Assembly: GCF_002902945.1 (NCBI RefSeq)
Contig: NZ_CP026102.1
Span: 682,001-746,000, forward strand
Origin: Paraburkholderia caribensis
Lineage (GTDB): Bacteria; Pseudomonadota; Gammaproteobacteria; Burkholderiales; Burkholderiaceae
DNA length: 64,000 nucleotides
Reading direction: 5' to 3'
Notes under the pieces: model-generated
The model's input: the letters and a program-made list of their open reading frames with translations, nothing else
Database searches by the model: none
Told to the model about the DNA's origin: nothing
Translations under genes and position numbers: made by a program
Shown: one piece after another, positions 56,403-64,000 of the stretch
How the letters are laid out: each line of letters begins with the position of its first letter
Numbering within the stretch: position 1 is the first letter of the stretch

Positions 56403-56480
56403 GGTCGGTCTCCGATCGGGCTGAACGTCTGGTTATCGGTTGCAATTGCCGAAACTTGAGGTAGCGCAACTTTTAGAAGA

Positions 56481-56499
56481 TATGTTGGGCTGCAACATA
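56481..56499. promoter_or_regulatory. Dyad upstream of the OFA transporter
   Basis: TATGTTG / CAACATA with a 5-base gap, about 80 bp upstream of the transporter start. Possible activator or repressor site, not related to the GntR-type sites. Confidence 0.4.
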
Positions 56500-57002
56500 T
56501 TAAAAACGTGCTACCGGGGGCCAAATTCGGCAATGGCGAGACGATAGGTGCCCGGGACCCGCTTGGCAATATGAGAATTAAGTACATATGGAAACGGCTG
56601 CGACCGTTGTGCATAGCGGGATACAGCGATTTCAAGCGGCATGCCGCCGCAGGCGACCGCGTGACGCAGTTCGGCAGCGCATTCATTTCGGGGTGGAATC
56701 GGTACGGGCGTGCAGTTTGCTGCGTTAGCACATGGAAAGGCCCGCACGCGCTTTTTTGAGATGGCAATCGGCCTTGTTTTGCTGTTGACGAACCGTTCTA
56801 AAAGTACAGTTCTCAGCCCAGGAAAAAAGTACAGTAAGCGCTCTGACGGCCAGCCATGGCGGTTCCGGGCATGGCGTGCTACGTTGGGATTGTTGTCGCC
56901 GCTGAACAACTGTGTCTGATATACCACATACAAGATACTTGATTTTTTCCGCGACGCAGCATATGATTGAGTCATCCAATCACTCAATGACCGGAGCATC
57001 AA
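56500..57002. other. Divergent intergenic region
   Basis: About 500 bp between the OFA transporter and the small membrane protein gene; frames in it show no motif. It contains the operator copy at 56918 near its right side. Confidence 0.45.
56918..56932. promoter_or_regulatory. Candidate GntR operator upstream of the gntR3 unit
   Basis: TGATATACCACATAC, differing from the site upstream of frc3 (GATATATCACATAC) by one base in the middle. It lies 70 bp before the first gene of the gntR3 unit, so gntR3 may control itself. Confidence 0.6.
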
Positions 57003-57218
57003 ATGGATTTCGTGTCGCTCGCATTCTTCGCCGTCGCTGTCGTGGGCCTGGGTTCGGCCGCAACCGTGCTGCTGACCCGGTGGATTCCGCAGCATGTCGC
57101 CGAGCTGGCATCGAAGCATGGCCGCTACGTGGGTCTCGAAGCCGCCACGGTGCGTGAAGCAACGCCGTACCGCGCGCGCGTCGAAGCCGCGATGAACGCG
57201 GTTGGCTCGTCGAACTAA
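57003..57218 (+). CDS. Small membrane protein, unknown function
   Basis: A protein of 71 aa. Residues 4-26 form one hydrophobic helix (VSLAFFAVAVVGLGSAATVL); the rest is basic and helical (HVAELASKHGRYVGLEAATV). GGAG is 9 bp upstream. It ends 3 bp before the GTG of gntR3, so the two genes are likely translated together. I know no family. Its operator site suggests expression with oxalate genes. Confidence 0.7.
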   Translation: MDFVSLAFFAVAVVGLGSAATVLLTRWIPQHVAELASKHGRYVGLEAATVREATPYRARVEAAMNAVGSSN

Positions 57219-57221
57219 GCA

Positions 57222-57923
57222 GTGTCCACACCCGCACTGAACCTGCCTCTGGCGCTGCAACCCATCGGTAACAGCGCCAGCCTCCGCGATCAGGCCTACG
57301 CGTTATTGCGTCAGGCCATCGCGGATGCGGACATTTACGCGTCGAGCGAAGAGATTCGCCTCGACGAGCGCGCGCTGAGTGAATCGCTGGGCGTGAGCCG
57401 CACGCCCGTGCGCGAGGCGATGACGCTGCTGGAGCAGGAAGGTTTTCTGCGCATGGTGCCGAGGCGCGGCATCTATATTGTGCGCAAGAGCAAGCGTGAG
57501 ATCGTCGAGATGATCCAGATGTGGGCCGCGCTGGAAAGCATGGCCGCGCGTCTCGCCACGCTGCACGCCACGGATGAAGAGATCGCGCGGCTGCGGCACA
57601 TGTTCGATCAGTTCCGCGATTCGACGCCGGCCGAGCATATCGCCGAGTACTCGGATGCGAACATTGCGTTCCATCAGTCCATCGTCGAACTGTCGAAGTC
57701 GCAGATCATTCTCGATACGATCAAGAACATCTTCATTCACGTGCGCGCGATTCGCCGCATGACTATTTCGCAGAGCGACCGCGCGTCGCGTTCCATCGTC
57801 GACCATCTGCGCATCATCGAGGCACTGGAGAAGCGCGACACCGAACTCGCCGAGCGTCTCGTGCGCGATCACTCGCTCGGACTGGCGGCTTTCGTCGAAG
57901 CGAATTGCGATTTTCTGGATTGA
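57222..57923 (+). CDS. GntR/FCD-family transcriptional regulator (copy 3)
   Basis: A protein of 233 aa with a GTG start 3 bp after the preceding gene. The recognition helix LGVSRTPVREAMTLLEQEGF is identical to those of copies 1 and 2. Residues from about 95 on are almost the same as copy 1 (4146-4865), with only a few silent or conservative changes. The upper part differs more. It is the regulator of locus B. It should bind the same kind of site as the others. Confidence 0.94.
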   Translation: MSTPALNLPLALQPIGNSASLRDQAYALLRQAIADADIYASSEEIRLDERALSESLGVSRTPVREAMTLLEQEGFLRMVPRRGIYIVRKSKREIVEMIQMWAALESMAARLATLHATDEEIARLRHMFDQFRDSTPAEHIAEYSDANIAFHQSIVELSKSQIILDTIKNIFIHVRAIRRMTISQSDRASRSIVDHLRIIEALEKRDTELAERLVRDHSLGLAAFVEANCDFLD

Positions 57924-57945
57924 GCGTTTCTGCCTGACGTATCCA

Positions 57946-57979
57946 AAGGCCAGCGGACCTGACGGTCCGCTGGCCTTTT
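57946..57979. terminator. Bidirectional rho-independent terminator
   Basis: AAAGGCCAGCGGACC / GGTCCGCTGGCCTTT with a 4-base loop and T-runs on both sides. It separates gntR3 from the convergent sucD-like gene. Confidence 0.92.
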
Positions 57980-57987
57980 TCACATCG

Positions 57988-58860
57988 TCACTGCATGGCC
58001 TTGAGCATCGTCTCGCCGAGCGCCGCCGGCGACTGCGCGACGTGAATGCCCGCCGAGCGCATCGCGTCGATCTTCGCGCCCGCCGTGCCCTTGCCGCCCG
58101 AGATGATCGCGCCCGCGTGGCCCATCCGCCGTCCGGGCGGCGCGCTGGTGCCGGCGATGAACCCCACCACCGGCTTGTTCGAACGCGCGTCCTTCAGGAA
58201 CTGCGCGGCGTCCTCTTCGGCCGAGCCGCCGATTTCGCCGATCATGATGATGCCTTGCGTGTCGTCGTCGGCGAGGAACATTTCCAGACAGTCGATGAAG
58301 TTCGTACCGTTGACGGGATCGCCGCCAATGCCGATACAGGTCGTCTGCCCGAGCCCCGCCGCCGTGGTTTGCGCGACGGCTTCGTAGGTCAGCGTGCCCG
58401 AACGCGACACCACGCCGATCTTGCCTGGACGATGAATATGCCCCGGCATGATGCCGATCTTGCACTGGCCCGGCGTGATGACGCCCGGACAGTTCGGTCC
58501 GATCAGGCGCGTCGCCGAACCCGCGAGCGCGCGCTTCACGCGCACCATGTCGATGACGGGAATGCCCTCGGTGATGCAGACGACGAGGGGGATTTGCGCG
58601 TCGACGGCTTCGAGAATCGCGTCCGCTGCCATGGGCGGCGGCACGTAAATCACGGACGCGTTCGCGCCCGTTGCATCGACGGCATCGGCGACGGTGTCGA
58701 ACACGGGCAGCCCGAGATGGGCCGCGCCGCCCTTGCCGGGCGTGACGCCGCCGACCATCTGCGTGCCGTAGGCGAGTGCCTGCTCCGAGTGAAACGTGCC
58801 CTGCGATCCCGTGAAGCCCTGGCAAATCACTTTGGTGTTGCGATCGATCAGTACGGCCAT
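57988..58860 (-). CDS. sucD: Succinyl-CoA ligase-like, alpha subunit
   Basis: A protein of 290 aa. CoA and nucleotide blocks GFTGSQGTFHSEQALAYGT, LIGPNCPGVITP and VSRSGTLTYE are present, and the phosphohistidine is in RMGHAGAIISGG. In a cluster with frc and not with a TCA cycle gene it may have another substrate (such as malate, glyoxylate-derived or oxalate acid). The beta subunit is encoded one base upstream, forming an operon. It is likely a second copy besides a housekeeping sucCD. Confidence 0.9.
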   Translation of the reverse strand: MAVLIDRNTKVICQGFTGSQGTFHSEQALAYGTQMVGGVTPGKGGAAHLGLPVFDTVADAVDATGANASVIYVPPPMAADAILEAVDAQIPLVVCITEGIPVIDMVRVKRALAGSATRLIGPNCPGVITPGQCKIGIMPGHIHRPGKIGVVSRSGTLTYEAVAQTTAAGLGQTTCIGIGGDPVNGTNFIDCLEMFLADDDTQGIIMIGEIGGSAEEDAAQFLKDARSNKPVVGFIAGTSAPPGRRMGHAGAIISGGKGTAGAKIDAMRSAGIHVAQSPAALGETMLKAMQ

Positions 58861-58861
58861 G

Positions 58862-60073
58862 TCAGTTCGCCTCCGTCGCGTTGTTTTCCTTCACTGCGGC
58901 GACGACTTTGCTCGCCGCGTCGGCGAGATGATCGGCCGAGAGAATCGGCAGCCCCGAGTCGCGCAGAATCTGCTTGCCGAGTTCGACGTTCGTGCCTTCC
59001 AGCCGCACCACGAGCGGCACGCGCAAGTCCACTTCGCGCGCGGCGCTGACGACGCCTTCGGCAATCACGTCGCAGCGCATGATGCCGCCGAAGATGTTGA
59101 CCAGAATCCCTTCCACTTTCGGGTCGCGCAGAATCAGGCGGAACGCGGTCGCGACGCGTTCTTTGGTGGCGCCGCCGCCTACGTCGAGAAAGTTCGCCGG
59201 CTCGCCGCCATAGAGCTTGATGATGTCCATCGTCGCCATGGCGAGGCCCGCGCCGTTCACCATGCAGCCGATGTTGCCGTCGAGCGTGACGTAGTTGAGG
59301 CCATGCTTCGCGGCTTCCAGTTCGGCGGCGTCTTCTTCCGCTTCGTCGCGTAGCGCTTCGATGGACGGATGGCGGAAGAGGGCGTTGTCGTCGAAATTGA
59401 TCTTCGCGTCGAGCGCGATCACGTCGCCTTGCTGCGTGACGACGAGCGGATTGATCTCGACAATCGACGCATCCAGCTCGACGAACGCGCGATACGCGTT
59501 GGCGATGAACTGCGTCGCCGACTTGATCTGCTTGCCCGTCAGCCCGAGGCCAAACGCGATCTGGCGCGCGTGGAACGGTTGCAGACCCGTCGCGGGATCG
59601 ATCGCGACCTTCAGGATCTTCTCGGGCGTGCGCGCGGCCACTTCCTCGATCTCCATGCCGCCTTCCGTCGACGCCATCACCGTGATACGCGACGTGCTGC
59701 GGTCGATCAGCATGCCGAGATACAGTTCGCGCTCGATCGCGCAGCCTTCCTCGATATAGACGCGCTTCACTTCGCGCCCCGCCGGCCCCGTCTGCTTCGT
59801 GACGAGCACGTGCGACAGCATCCGCGCCGCGTTCAGACCGACATCGCTGACCGACTTGACGACGCGCACGCCGCCCTGGCCGTCCGGATCGTCGGCGAAA
59901 CGGCCCGCGCCGCGCCCGCCCGCATGAATCTGCGATTTCACGACCCACACCGAGCCGCCCAGCGCGAGCGCCGCGTCCTCGGCCTCCTGCGGCGAGAACG
60001 CGACGCGACCATTCGGCACGGCGACGCCGTAGCCTTTCAGCAGTTCCTTCGCCTGATATTCGTGAATATTCAC
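58862..60073 (-). CDS. sucC: Succinyl-CoA ligase-like, beta subunit
   Basis: A protein of 403 aa. It begins MNIHEYQAKELLKGYGVAVP, the standard ATP-grasp start, and contains VKSQIHAGGRGAG and EINPLVVTQQGDVIALDAK with the Mg-binding residues. The C-terminal LVNIFGGIMRCDVIAEGVV fits the CoA-ligase domain. Together with the alpha subunit it should form acyl-CoA from a dicarboxylate and ATP or GTP. It is divergent from frc3; the 306-bp spacer carries an operator copy for each direction. Confidence 0.9.
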   Translation of the reverse strand: MNIHEYQAKELLKGYGVAVPNGRVAFSPQEAEDAALALGGSVWVVKSQIHAGGRGAGRFADDPDGQGGVRVVKSVSDVGLNAARMLSHVLVTKQTGPAGREVKRVYIEEGCAIERELYLGMLIDRSTSRITVMASTEGGMEIEEVAARTPEKILKVAIDPATGLQPFHARQIAFGLGLTGKQIKSATQFIANAYRAFVELDASIVEINPLVVTQQGDVIALDAKINFDDNALFRHPSIEALRDEAEEDAAELEAAKHGLNYVTLDGNIGCMVNGAGLAMATMDIIKLYGGEPANFLDVGGGATKERVATAFRLILRDPKVEGILVNIFGGIMRCDVIAEGVVSAAREVDLRVPLVVRLEGTNVELGKQILRDSGLPILSADHLADAASKVVAAVKENNATEAN

Positions 60074-60147
60074 CTGTCTCCTCGCTAGATGGATTCGACG
60101 CTCGGCGGCGTCAATTGATAGGGCGGTCGGCTCAGGGTTGAAATATG

Positions 60148-60162
60148 GTATGTGATATATCA
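60148..60162. promoter_or_regulatory. Candidate GntR operator upstream of the sucCD-like unit
   Basis: GTATGTGATATATCA, the exact reverse of TGATATATCACATAC. It lies 75 bp from the sucC-like start, in the leftward direction. It forms a pair with the copy at 60311 that faces frc3. Confidence 0.65.
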
Positions 60163-60310
60163 GAGATGCTCAAGCGGATAAATTGATCGGGGTTTTCCCT
60201 TTGTGAAGCCGGTCCTTAACCCGCGATTCGGCGTCTTTGCCTTGTCTCGCAAGGCTCCGGGCGATTCAAGCCGGTTCTTCTTACGAAGGTGAAAGCGCTT
60301 GCAGCGATTA

Positions 60311-60324
60311 GATATATCACATAC
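60311..60324. promoter_or_regulatory. Candidate GntR operator upstream of frc3
   Basis: GATATATCACATAC, then CGTATAGAAC. It lies 55 bp before the frc3 start codon. It shares 13 bases with the site before frc2. Confidence 0.68.
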
Positions 60325-60379
60325 CGTATAGAACACGGACGATCGAAAACAGAGCGTCAAGTGCTCGGAGGGGACAGAC

Positions 60380-61627
60380 ATGGGTAAAGCACTCGACGGT
60401 GTGCGCATTCTCGATTTCACCCACGTGCAATCGGGCCCGACCTGCACGCAGTTGCTCGCATGGTTCGGCGCGGACGTGATCAAGGTAGAGCGCGCAGGCG
60501 CAGGCGACATCACGCGCGAGCAACTGCGCGACATCCCCGACGCCGACAGCCTGTACTTCACGATGCTCAACCACAACAAACGCTCGGTCACCATCGACAC
60601 GAAGAACCCCGAAGGCAAGCTCGTGCTCGAGGCGCTGATCCAGAAGTGCGACGTGCTGGTGGAGAACTTCGCGCCGGGCGCGCTGGACCGCATGGGCTTC
60701 ACCTGGGAGCGCATCCAGGAGCTGAACCCGAAGATGATCGTCGCGTCGGTCAAGGGCTTCGGCCCCGGCCCGTACGAAGACTGCAAGGTCTACGAGAACG
60801 TCGCGCAATGCGTGGGAGGCGCGGCCTCCACCACCGGTTTCGATGACGGCCCGCCCGTGGTGACGGGCGCGCAGATCGGCGACAGCGGCACGGGCCTGCA
60901 CCTGGCGCTGGGCATCGTCACCGCGCTCTATCAGCGCACCATGACGGGCCGCGGCCAGAAGGTGCTCGCGGCGATGCAGGACGGCGTGCTGAACCTGTGC
61001 CGCGTGAAGCTGCGCGACCAGCAGCGGCTGGAGCGCACGGGTGTGATGAAGGAGTACCCGCAGTATCCGAACGGCACGTTCGGCGAAGCGGTGCCGCGCG
61101 CGGGCAATGCGTCGGGCGGCGGACAGCCGGGCTGGATTCTGAAGTGCAAGGGCTGGGAGCACGATCCGAACGCGTACATCTACTTCATCACGCAGGCACC
61201 CGTGTGGGTGAAGATCTGCAACGTGATCGGCCGCGAAGAGTGGGCCACCGACCCCGAGTACGCGACGCCCGCCGCGCGCCTGCCGCGCCTGAAGGACATC
61301 TTCGCGGAGATCGAACGCTGGACGATGACGAAGACCAAGTTCGAGGCGATGGAGATCCTGAACAAATACGACATTCCGTGCGGGCCGATCCTGTCGATGA
61401 AGGAGATCGCCGAAGACGACTCGCTGCGCAAGACGGGCACGATCGTCGAGGTCGATCACCCGGTGCGCGGCAAGTATCTGACGGTGGGCAACCCGATCAA
61501 GCTGTCGGACAGTCCGACGGAGGTGACGCGCTCGCCGCTGCTCGGCGAGCACACCGACGAAGTGATGGCCGAACTCGGCTATTCGCGTGAACAGATCCAA
61601 GCGCTGCGGACCGTCGGCGCGATCTGA
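60380..61627 (+). CDS. frc: Formyl-CoA:oxalate CoA-transferase paralogue (frc3)
   Basis: A protein of 415 aa, ATG with GGAGGGG about 8 bp upstream. It is one residue different from frc2 at 13.3 kb (Gln for Glu near the C-terminus), and the DNA differs only at a few bases near both ends. It has the same variant glycine loop (ASGGGQPG) and FDDGPP. The upstream flanks are different, apart from the operator. Its neighbours are the sucCD-like ligase (divergent) and a membrane protein gene 60 bp later. Confidence 0.94.
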   Translation: MGKALDGVRILDFTHVQSGPTCTQLLAWFGADVIKVERAGAGDITREQLRDIPDADSLYFTMLNHNKRSVTIDTKNPEGKLVLEALIQKCDVLVENFAPGALDRMGFTWERIQELNPKMIVASVKGFGPGPYEDCKVYENVAQCVGGAASTTGFDDGPPVVTGAQIGDSGTGLHLALGIVTALYQRTMTGRGQKVLAAMQDGVLNLCRVKLRDQQRLERTGVMKEYPQYPNGTFGEAVPRAGNASGGGQPGWILKCKGWEHDPNAYIYFITQAPVWVKICNVIGREEWATDPEYATPAARLPRLKDIFAEIERWTMTKTKFEAMEILNKYDIPCGPILSMKEIAEDDSLRKTGTIVEVDHPVRGKYLTVGNPIKLSDSPTEVTRSPLLGEHTDEVMAELGYSREQIQALRTVGAI

Positions 61628-61687
61628 ACGAAGCACGAAGCGAAACATGGAACGAACCAGCGCGTAGGCGCGACGCAAGGAGATGAC

Positions 61688-62254
61688 ATGCCGGAAGGTG
61701 CGGGTTTCATCGCGTGGTCGGGACTCGAGCGCCTGGAGCTATATGTGTTCGTGTTCTCGGGCGCATTGCTGCTGGCGATCGGCTCGACCGCATTCGTCAA
61801 CCGGCTCATGCATCGCGGGCGGAACATGCGGCAAGTCGCGGCAGGCGACAAACTCGTCGATCTGCTGGCGATGGGATTGTGTATCTGGCTCGGTTACGCT
61901 TTTGTCAACGAGCCTGCGCAATTGCCGGGCATCGCGGCGCTGTTCGCCGTGAGCCTGCTGGCTGCCGCACTGGGCGCGCACGTGATGCTGACCACGCACG
62001 AGCACCCTATGCGCGCGCCTGCGCATTGCGGCATGTTGGCGAGGCGCGGTGGGTCGTTGCGCGTCGCGTGGGACGGCGACCCTGCACGCATGCAAGTCGC
62101 CGACGATTTCACGCAGCGCTGGATCTGGACGAGCAATCCGCGCCGCACGCAGGCGCGCTGTATGTCAGCCGCGAGAAGCCTGCATATGACGCACGCGGCG
62201 ATGCGCGTGCGCAGCCGTCAACGTTATCAGGTCAAGCGTCACGGAAGTCACTGA
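61688..62254 (+). CDS. Membrane protein, unknown function
   Basis: A protein of 188 aa with AAGGAGATGAC before the ATG. Three hydrophobic segments (about 16-37, 57-75 and 80-102) lie in the first half; the C-terminal half is basic and polar (QARCMSAARSLHMTHAAMRV), likely cytoplasmic. No family recognised. It follows frc3 on the same strand and may be co-expressed with it. Confidence 0.7.
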   Translation: MPEGAGFIAWSGLERLELYVFVFSGALLLAIGSTAFVNRLMHRGRNMRQVAAGDKLVDLLAMGLCIWLGYAFVNEPAQLPGIAALFAVSLLAAALGAHVMLTTHEHPMRAPAHCGMLARRGGSLRVAWDGDPARMQVADDFTQRWIWTSNPRRTQARCMSAARSLHMTHAAMRVRSRQRYQVKRHGSH

Positions 62255-62265
62255 ATAAAACACAT

Positions 62266-62316
62266 GACGGCCGTGCTTCGTGAACCGCCGTTAAGGATTC
62301 ACGAAGCGCGGCCGTC
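62266..62316. terminator. Long hairpin between convergent genes
   Basis: A stem of 19 bp with a single mismatch, GACGGCCGTGCTTCGTGAA / TTCACGAAGCGCGGCCGTC, with a 13-base loop. It ends 33 bp before the stop of paralogue B. It has no T-run, so it may act as a stability hairpin or terminator. Confidence 0.6.
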
Positions 62317-62348
62317 GGAGAGAGTCATCGATGAACTGCAACCCTGCG

Positions 62349-62606
62349 TCATTGAGCGACGGACTCGCGATAGAACTGGCTCTTCCGGTCGAAGATCAGT
62401 TGCGCGAGAAAGTCGGCGTCATAGGCGTTGAGCAGATGCGATTGAAAGCGCTCGATATAGGCGGTGATGCGCGCCATTTCATTGCTGACGTCGTCGAAAA
62501 AATCAAGCGTGGCCTGGCTCCAGCGAAACCGCAGGCCCAGATCGCTGAACGCGGCGTTGTAGGCGCTCAGCAGCGCTTCGTTGTGCAGATCGGCAGACTG
62601 ATTCAT
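62349..62606 (-). CDS. Small helical protein of unknown function (paralogue B)
   Basis: A protein of 85 aa from ATG 62606, with GGAG 8 bp upstream; the frame opens to 62648. It aligns over almost all its length with the protein at 6839-7216: AYNAAFSDLGLRFRW against AFNSAFADLGLRFRW, then two helices with the same spacing and a common end (LL.AY.A.FL). No known family. It is transcribed in the same direction as the LysR gene, which lies just upstream. The shared site in front of both paralogues suggests the same regulator. Confidence 0.65.
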   Translation of the reverse strand: MNQSADLHNEALLSAYNAAFSDLGLRFRWSQATLDFFDDVSNEMARITAYIERFQSHLLNAYDADFLAQLIFDRKSQFYRESVAQ

Positions 62607-62669
62607 TGCAGGACTCCCATGTCGAGTGACGAGGCTCGACAGAAGCATAGGAGCCGCAATGAATCCGCA

Positions 62670-62709
62670 ATAGTTAAAGTTTTATTGGCTATCCATAGCC
62701 GGTCACTTA
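62670..62709 (-). promoter_or_regulatory. Candidate LysR-type site upstream of paralogue B
   Basis: ATAGTTAAAGTTTTATTGGC with CTAT (ATAG..CTAT dyad), then GGTCACTTATGG. Parts and order match the region upstream of paralogue A, with 64-104 bp to the start. The left part overlaps the end of the LysR gene. Confidence 0.5.
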
Positions 62710-63647
62710 TGGACGGCCAGTTGATTGACGCGCGTGATCTGTTCGATCAGGGCCGCGCCTTCTTCCATCAGAAAGCGCTTGAACGCCACGGCAACGGGCG
62801 GCAACCGCTTGTTCTTGCGATGCACGACGTACCAGTTGAGCATCACCGGAAAGCCTTCGACATCCAGCACGACGAGATGCCCGACCTGCAATTCGAGGCT
62901 GATCGTATGCGCGGACAGAAACGCGATGCCCATGCCCGCGATCACGGCCTGCTTGATGGTCTCGGTGCTCTTGATTTCCATCGCGATCTTCAGGTTCGTG
63001 AGGCGCCCGGCAAAGCCTTCTTCCATCGAATTCCACGTGTCCGAGCCGCGTTCGCGGACCACGAAAGCCTCGTTCGCAAGCTGGCTCATCTTGATGTTGC
63101 GCCTGTTGGCGAGAGGATGCGTGGGCGCCGCGACGATCACATACGGATGCGGCGCGAACACTTCGTTGATCGCATCCATTTCCTGCGGCGGACGCACCAT
63201 CACAGCGAGATCGGTCTGATTGGTCGACAGCTGATGCAGCAGTTCTTCGCGATTGTGCACGGCAAGATTCAACTCGACGCCCGCGTAGCGGCGCGTGAAT
63301 TCTGCGAGCAGCCGCGGAAAGAAGTAGTCGCCCGCACTGATCACCGCGACGTTCAGTTTGCCGCCCGATATGCCTTTGAGCTGGCCCATCGCTTCGTCGA
63401 CTTCATGAAATTGCTGAATGATCGCGCGGCTGTAGTGGAGCATTTCGGTGCCCGCCGGCGTCAGGTAGATCTTCTTGCCGAGCTGCTCGAAAAGCGGCAA
63501 GCCCGCATGTTCTTCCAGTTGCCTGACCTGGGTGGAAACGGCGGGCTGCGTGAGATGCAGTTCCTCCGCCGCGCGCGAAAAGCTCAGATGCCGCGCCACT
63601 GTTTCGAAGACTTTCAGCTGGCGGAGGGTCGCGTTACGCATTGTCAT
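62703..63647 (-). CDS. LysR-family regulator (CbbR-like)
   Basis: A protein of 314 aa (ATG 63647 or 63641). HTH: residues 5-65 (LRQLKVFETVARHLSFSRAA, LTQPAVSTQVRQLEEHAGLP). The sensor domain follows with FPRLLAEFTRRYAGVELNLA and MGIAFLSAHTISLEL, close in pattern to CbbR-type regulators that react to central-carbon intermediates. It is divergent from a gene starting at the right window edge. Related sites occur upstream of both small paralogues. Confidence 0.92.
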   Translation of the reverse strand: MTMRNATLRQLKVFETVARHLSFSRAAEELHLTQPAVSTQVRQLEEHAGLPLFEQLGKKIYLTPAGTEMLHYSRAIIQQFHEVDEAMGQLKGISGGKLNVAVISAGDYFFPRLLAEFTRRYAGVELNLAVHNREELLHQLSTNQTDLAVMVRPPQEMDAINEVFAPHPYVIVAAPTHPLANRRNIKMSQLANEAFVVRERGSDTWNSMEEGFAGRLTNLKIAMEIKSTETIKQAVIAGMGIAFLSAHTISLELQVGHLVVLDVEGFPVMLNWYVVHRKNKRLPPVAVAFKRFLMEEGAALIEQITRVNQLAVHK

Positions 63648-63652
63648 GGCGG

Positions 63653-63697
63653 ATGTATAAGCGAAGGTGAATCCTCATGGTAACAAACTTTAATTAT
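63653..63697. promoter_or_regulatory. Candidate LysR-type site at the LysR promoter
   Basis: On the minus strand ATAATTAAAGTTTG, then GATTCACC and CTTATAC, in the same order as in front of the two small paralogues. It lies within 50 bp of the LysR start and may serve autoregulation or the divergent gene. Confidence 0.45.
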
Positions 63698-63996
63698 CAG
63701 TAATTCAGCATTGACCCTAGCATGGATTCTGTAATGGACGATTCGCTGCACGAACATCGGGTTAACGCTTAAAAACAAGGCTCCGATGCGAAAAATACAC
63801 AAGCCGGTGACGGCGGCTTTTAACAGGCAAATAAGGCAGGCGATAAATCGGATTAAAGGTTTTTTATAAAAGAAGTAGTGGAATTGGCATTGCGAATTAC
63901 CCCGAAGCAGCCCGTTTGGGGACACAACTATAAGGTGGCATGCATACAGACCGGCGCTTTGGCCGGCTGCCCTAAATAGATAGCGGAGACAGGCAC
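63698..63996. other. Intergenic region at the right edge
   Basis: About 300 bp of relatively AT-rich sequence before the start at 63997. No gene longer than 16 codons is seen on the plus strand. Confidence 0.4.
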
Positions 63997-64000
63997 ATGA
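63997..64000 (+). CDS. Probable gene start cut by the right edge
   Basis: An ATG at 63997 follows GCGGAGACAGGCAC, with GGAG 8 bp upstream. Only the start codon and one further base are in the window, so the product is unknown. Its position, divergent from the LysR gene, suggests it is the LysR target. Confidence 0.4.

Noticed and set aside
56511..57260. 249-codon minus-strand frame in the OFA/gntR3 spacer
   Set aside because: It overlaps the operator and the 71-residue gene, and has no motif or ribosome site.
62331..63683. 450-codon plus-strand frame opposite the LysR gene and paralogue B
   Set aside because: Two well-supported minus-strand genes with ribosome sites and known or paralogous sequence lie there; this frame is a shadow.

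Overview
The window is high-GC DNA with genes packed on both strands. Its content (several GntR/FCD regulators, Gram-negative porins, DUF4148, YadGH-type exporters, oxalate genes and palindromic repeats built on cgctggcatccgcg) suggests a Burkholderiaceae genome, most likely Paraburkholderia. The mix is accessory and catabolic rather than core housekeeping. No tRNA, rRNA, CRISPR array or transposase was seen.

Layout. 1-3.9 kb: a partial outer-membrane protein, DUF2946, DUF1428 and a metallophosphatase. 4.1-16.6 kb: oxalate locus A, with two GntR/FCD regulators, an OxlT-type antiporter, oxalyl-CoA decarboxylase (oxc), formyl-CoA:oxalate CoA-transferase (frc), a PAS protein, a second frc paralogue, an FAH-family hydrolase and a PanE-like reductase. 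16.7-23.7 kb: two porins, an SDR, DUF72 and small secreted proteins. 24-28.6 kb: a TauD-like dioxygenase, a NitT/TauT-type ABC importer and a cupin. 28.8-41.9 kb: a GAF-GGDEF-EAL protein, a peroxidase-related protein, a drug exporter between two large palindromic elements, a DUF190/TfoX-like/DUF190 cluster, a methyltransferase and TetR pair, and a DNA ligase/exonuclease pair. 42.1-44.2 kb: large-subunit catalase. 45-51.7 kb: a complete-looking lower hydroquinone pathway. 51.7-54.8 kb: an ABC-2 exporter and a sensor kinase. 54.8-64 kb: oxalate locus B, with a second OFA transporter plus its 41-residue partner, a third GntR, a sucCD-like acyl-CoA ligase, a third frc nearly identical to the second, a LysR regulator and a small orphan protein.

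How the genes fit together. Oxalate would enter by the antiporter, be activated by Frc and decarboxylated by Oxc, and formyl-CoA would recycle CoA to the next oxalate. The two oxalate loci lie about 45 kb apart but look like one regulon. A TATATCACATA-type site sits 40-75 bp upstream of oxc, both divergent-locus promoters, the frc2 and frc3 genes and the locus-B regulator, and all three GntR proteins have the same recognition helix. A second set of sites (ATARTTAAAGTTT) links the LysR gene with two small paralogous proteins of unknown function, one in each locus. The frc2/frc3 pair and part of the gntR1/gntR3 pair are so alike that recent gene conversion or duplication is likely.
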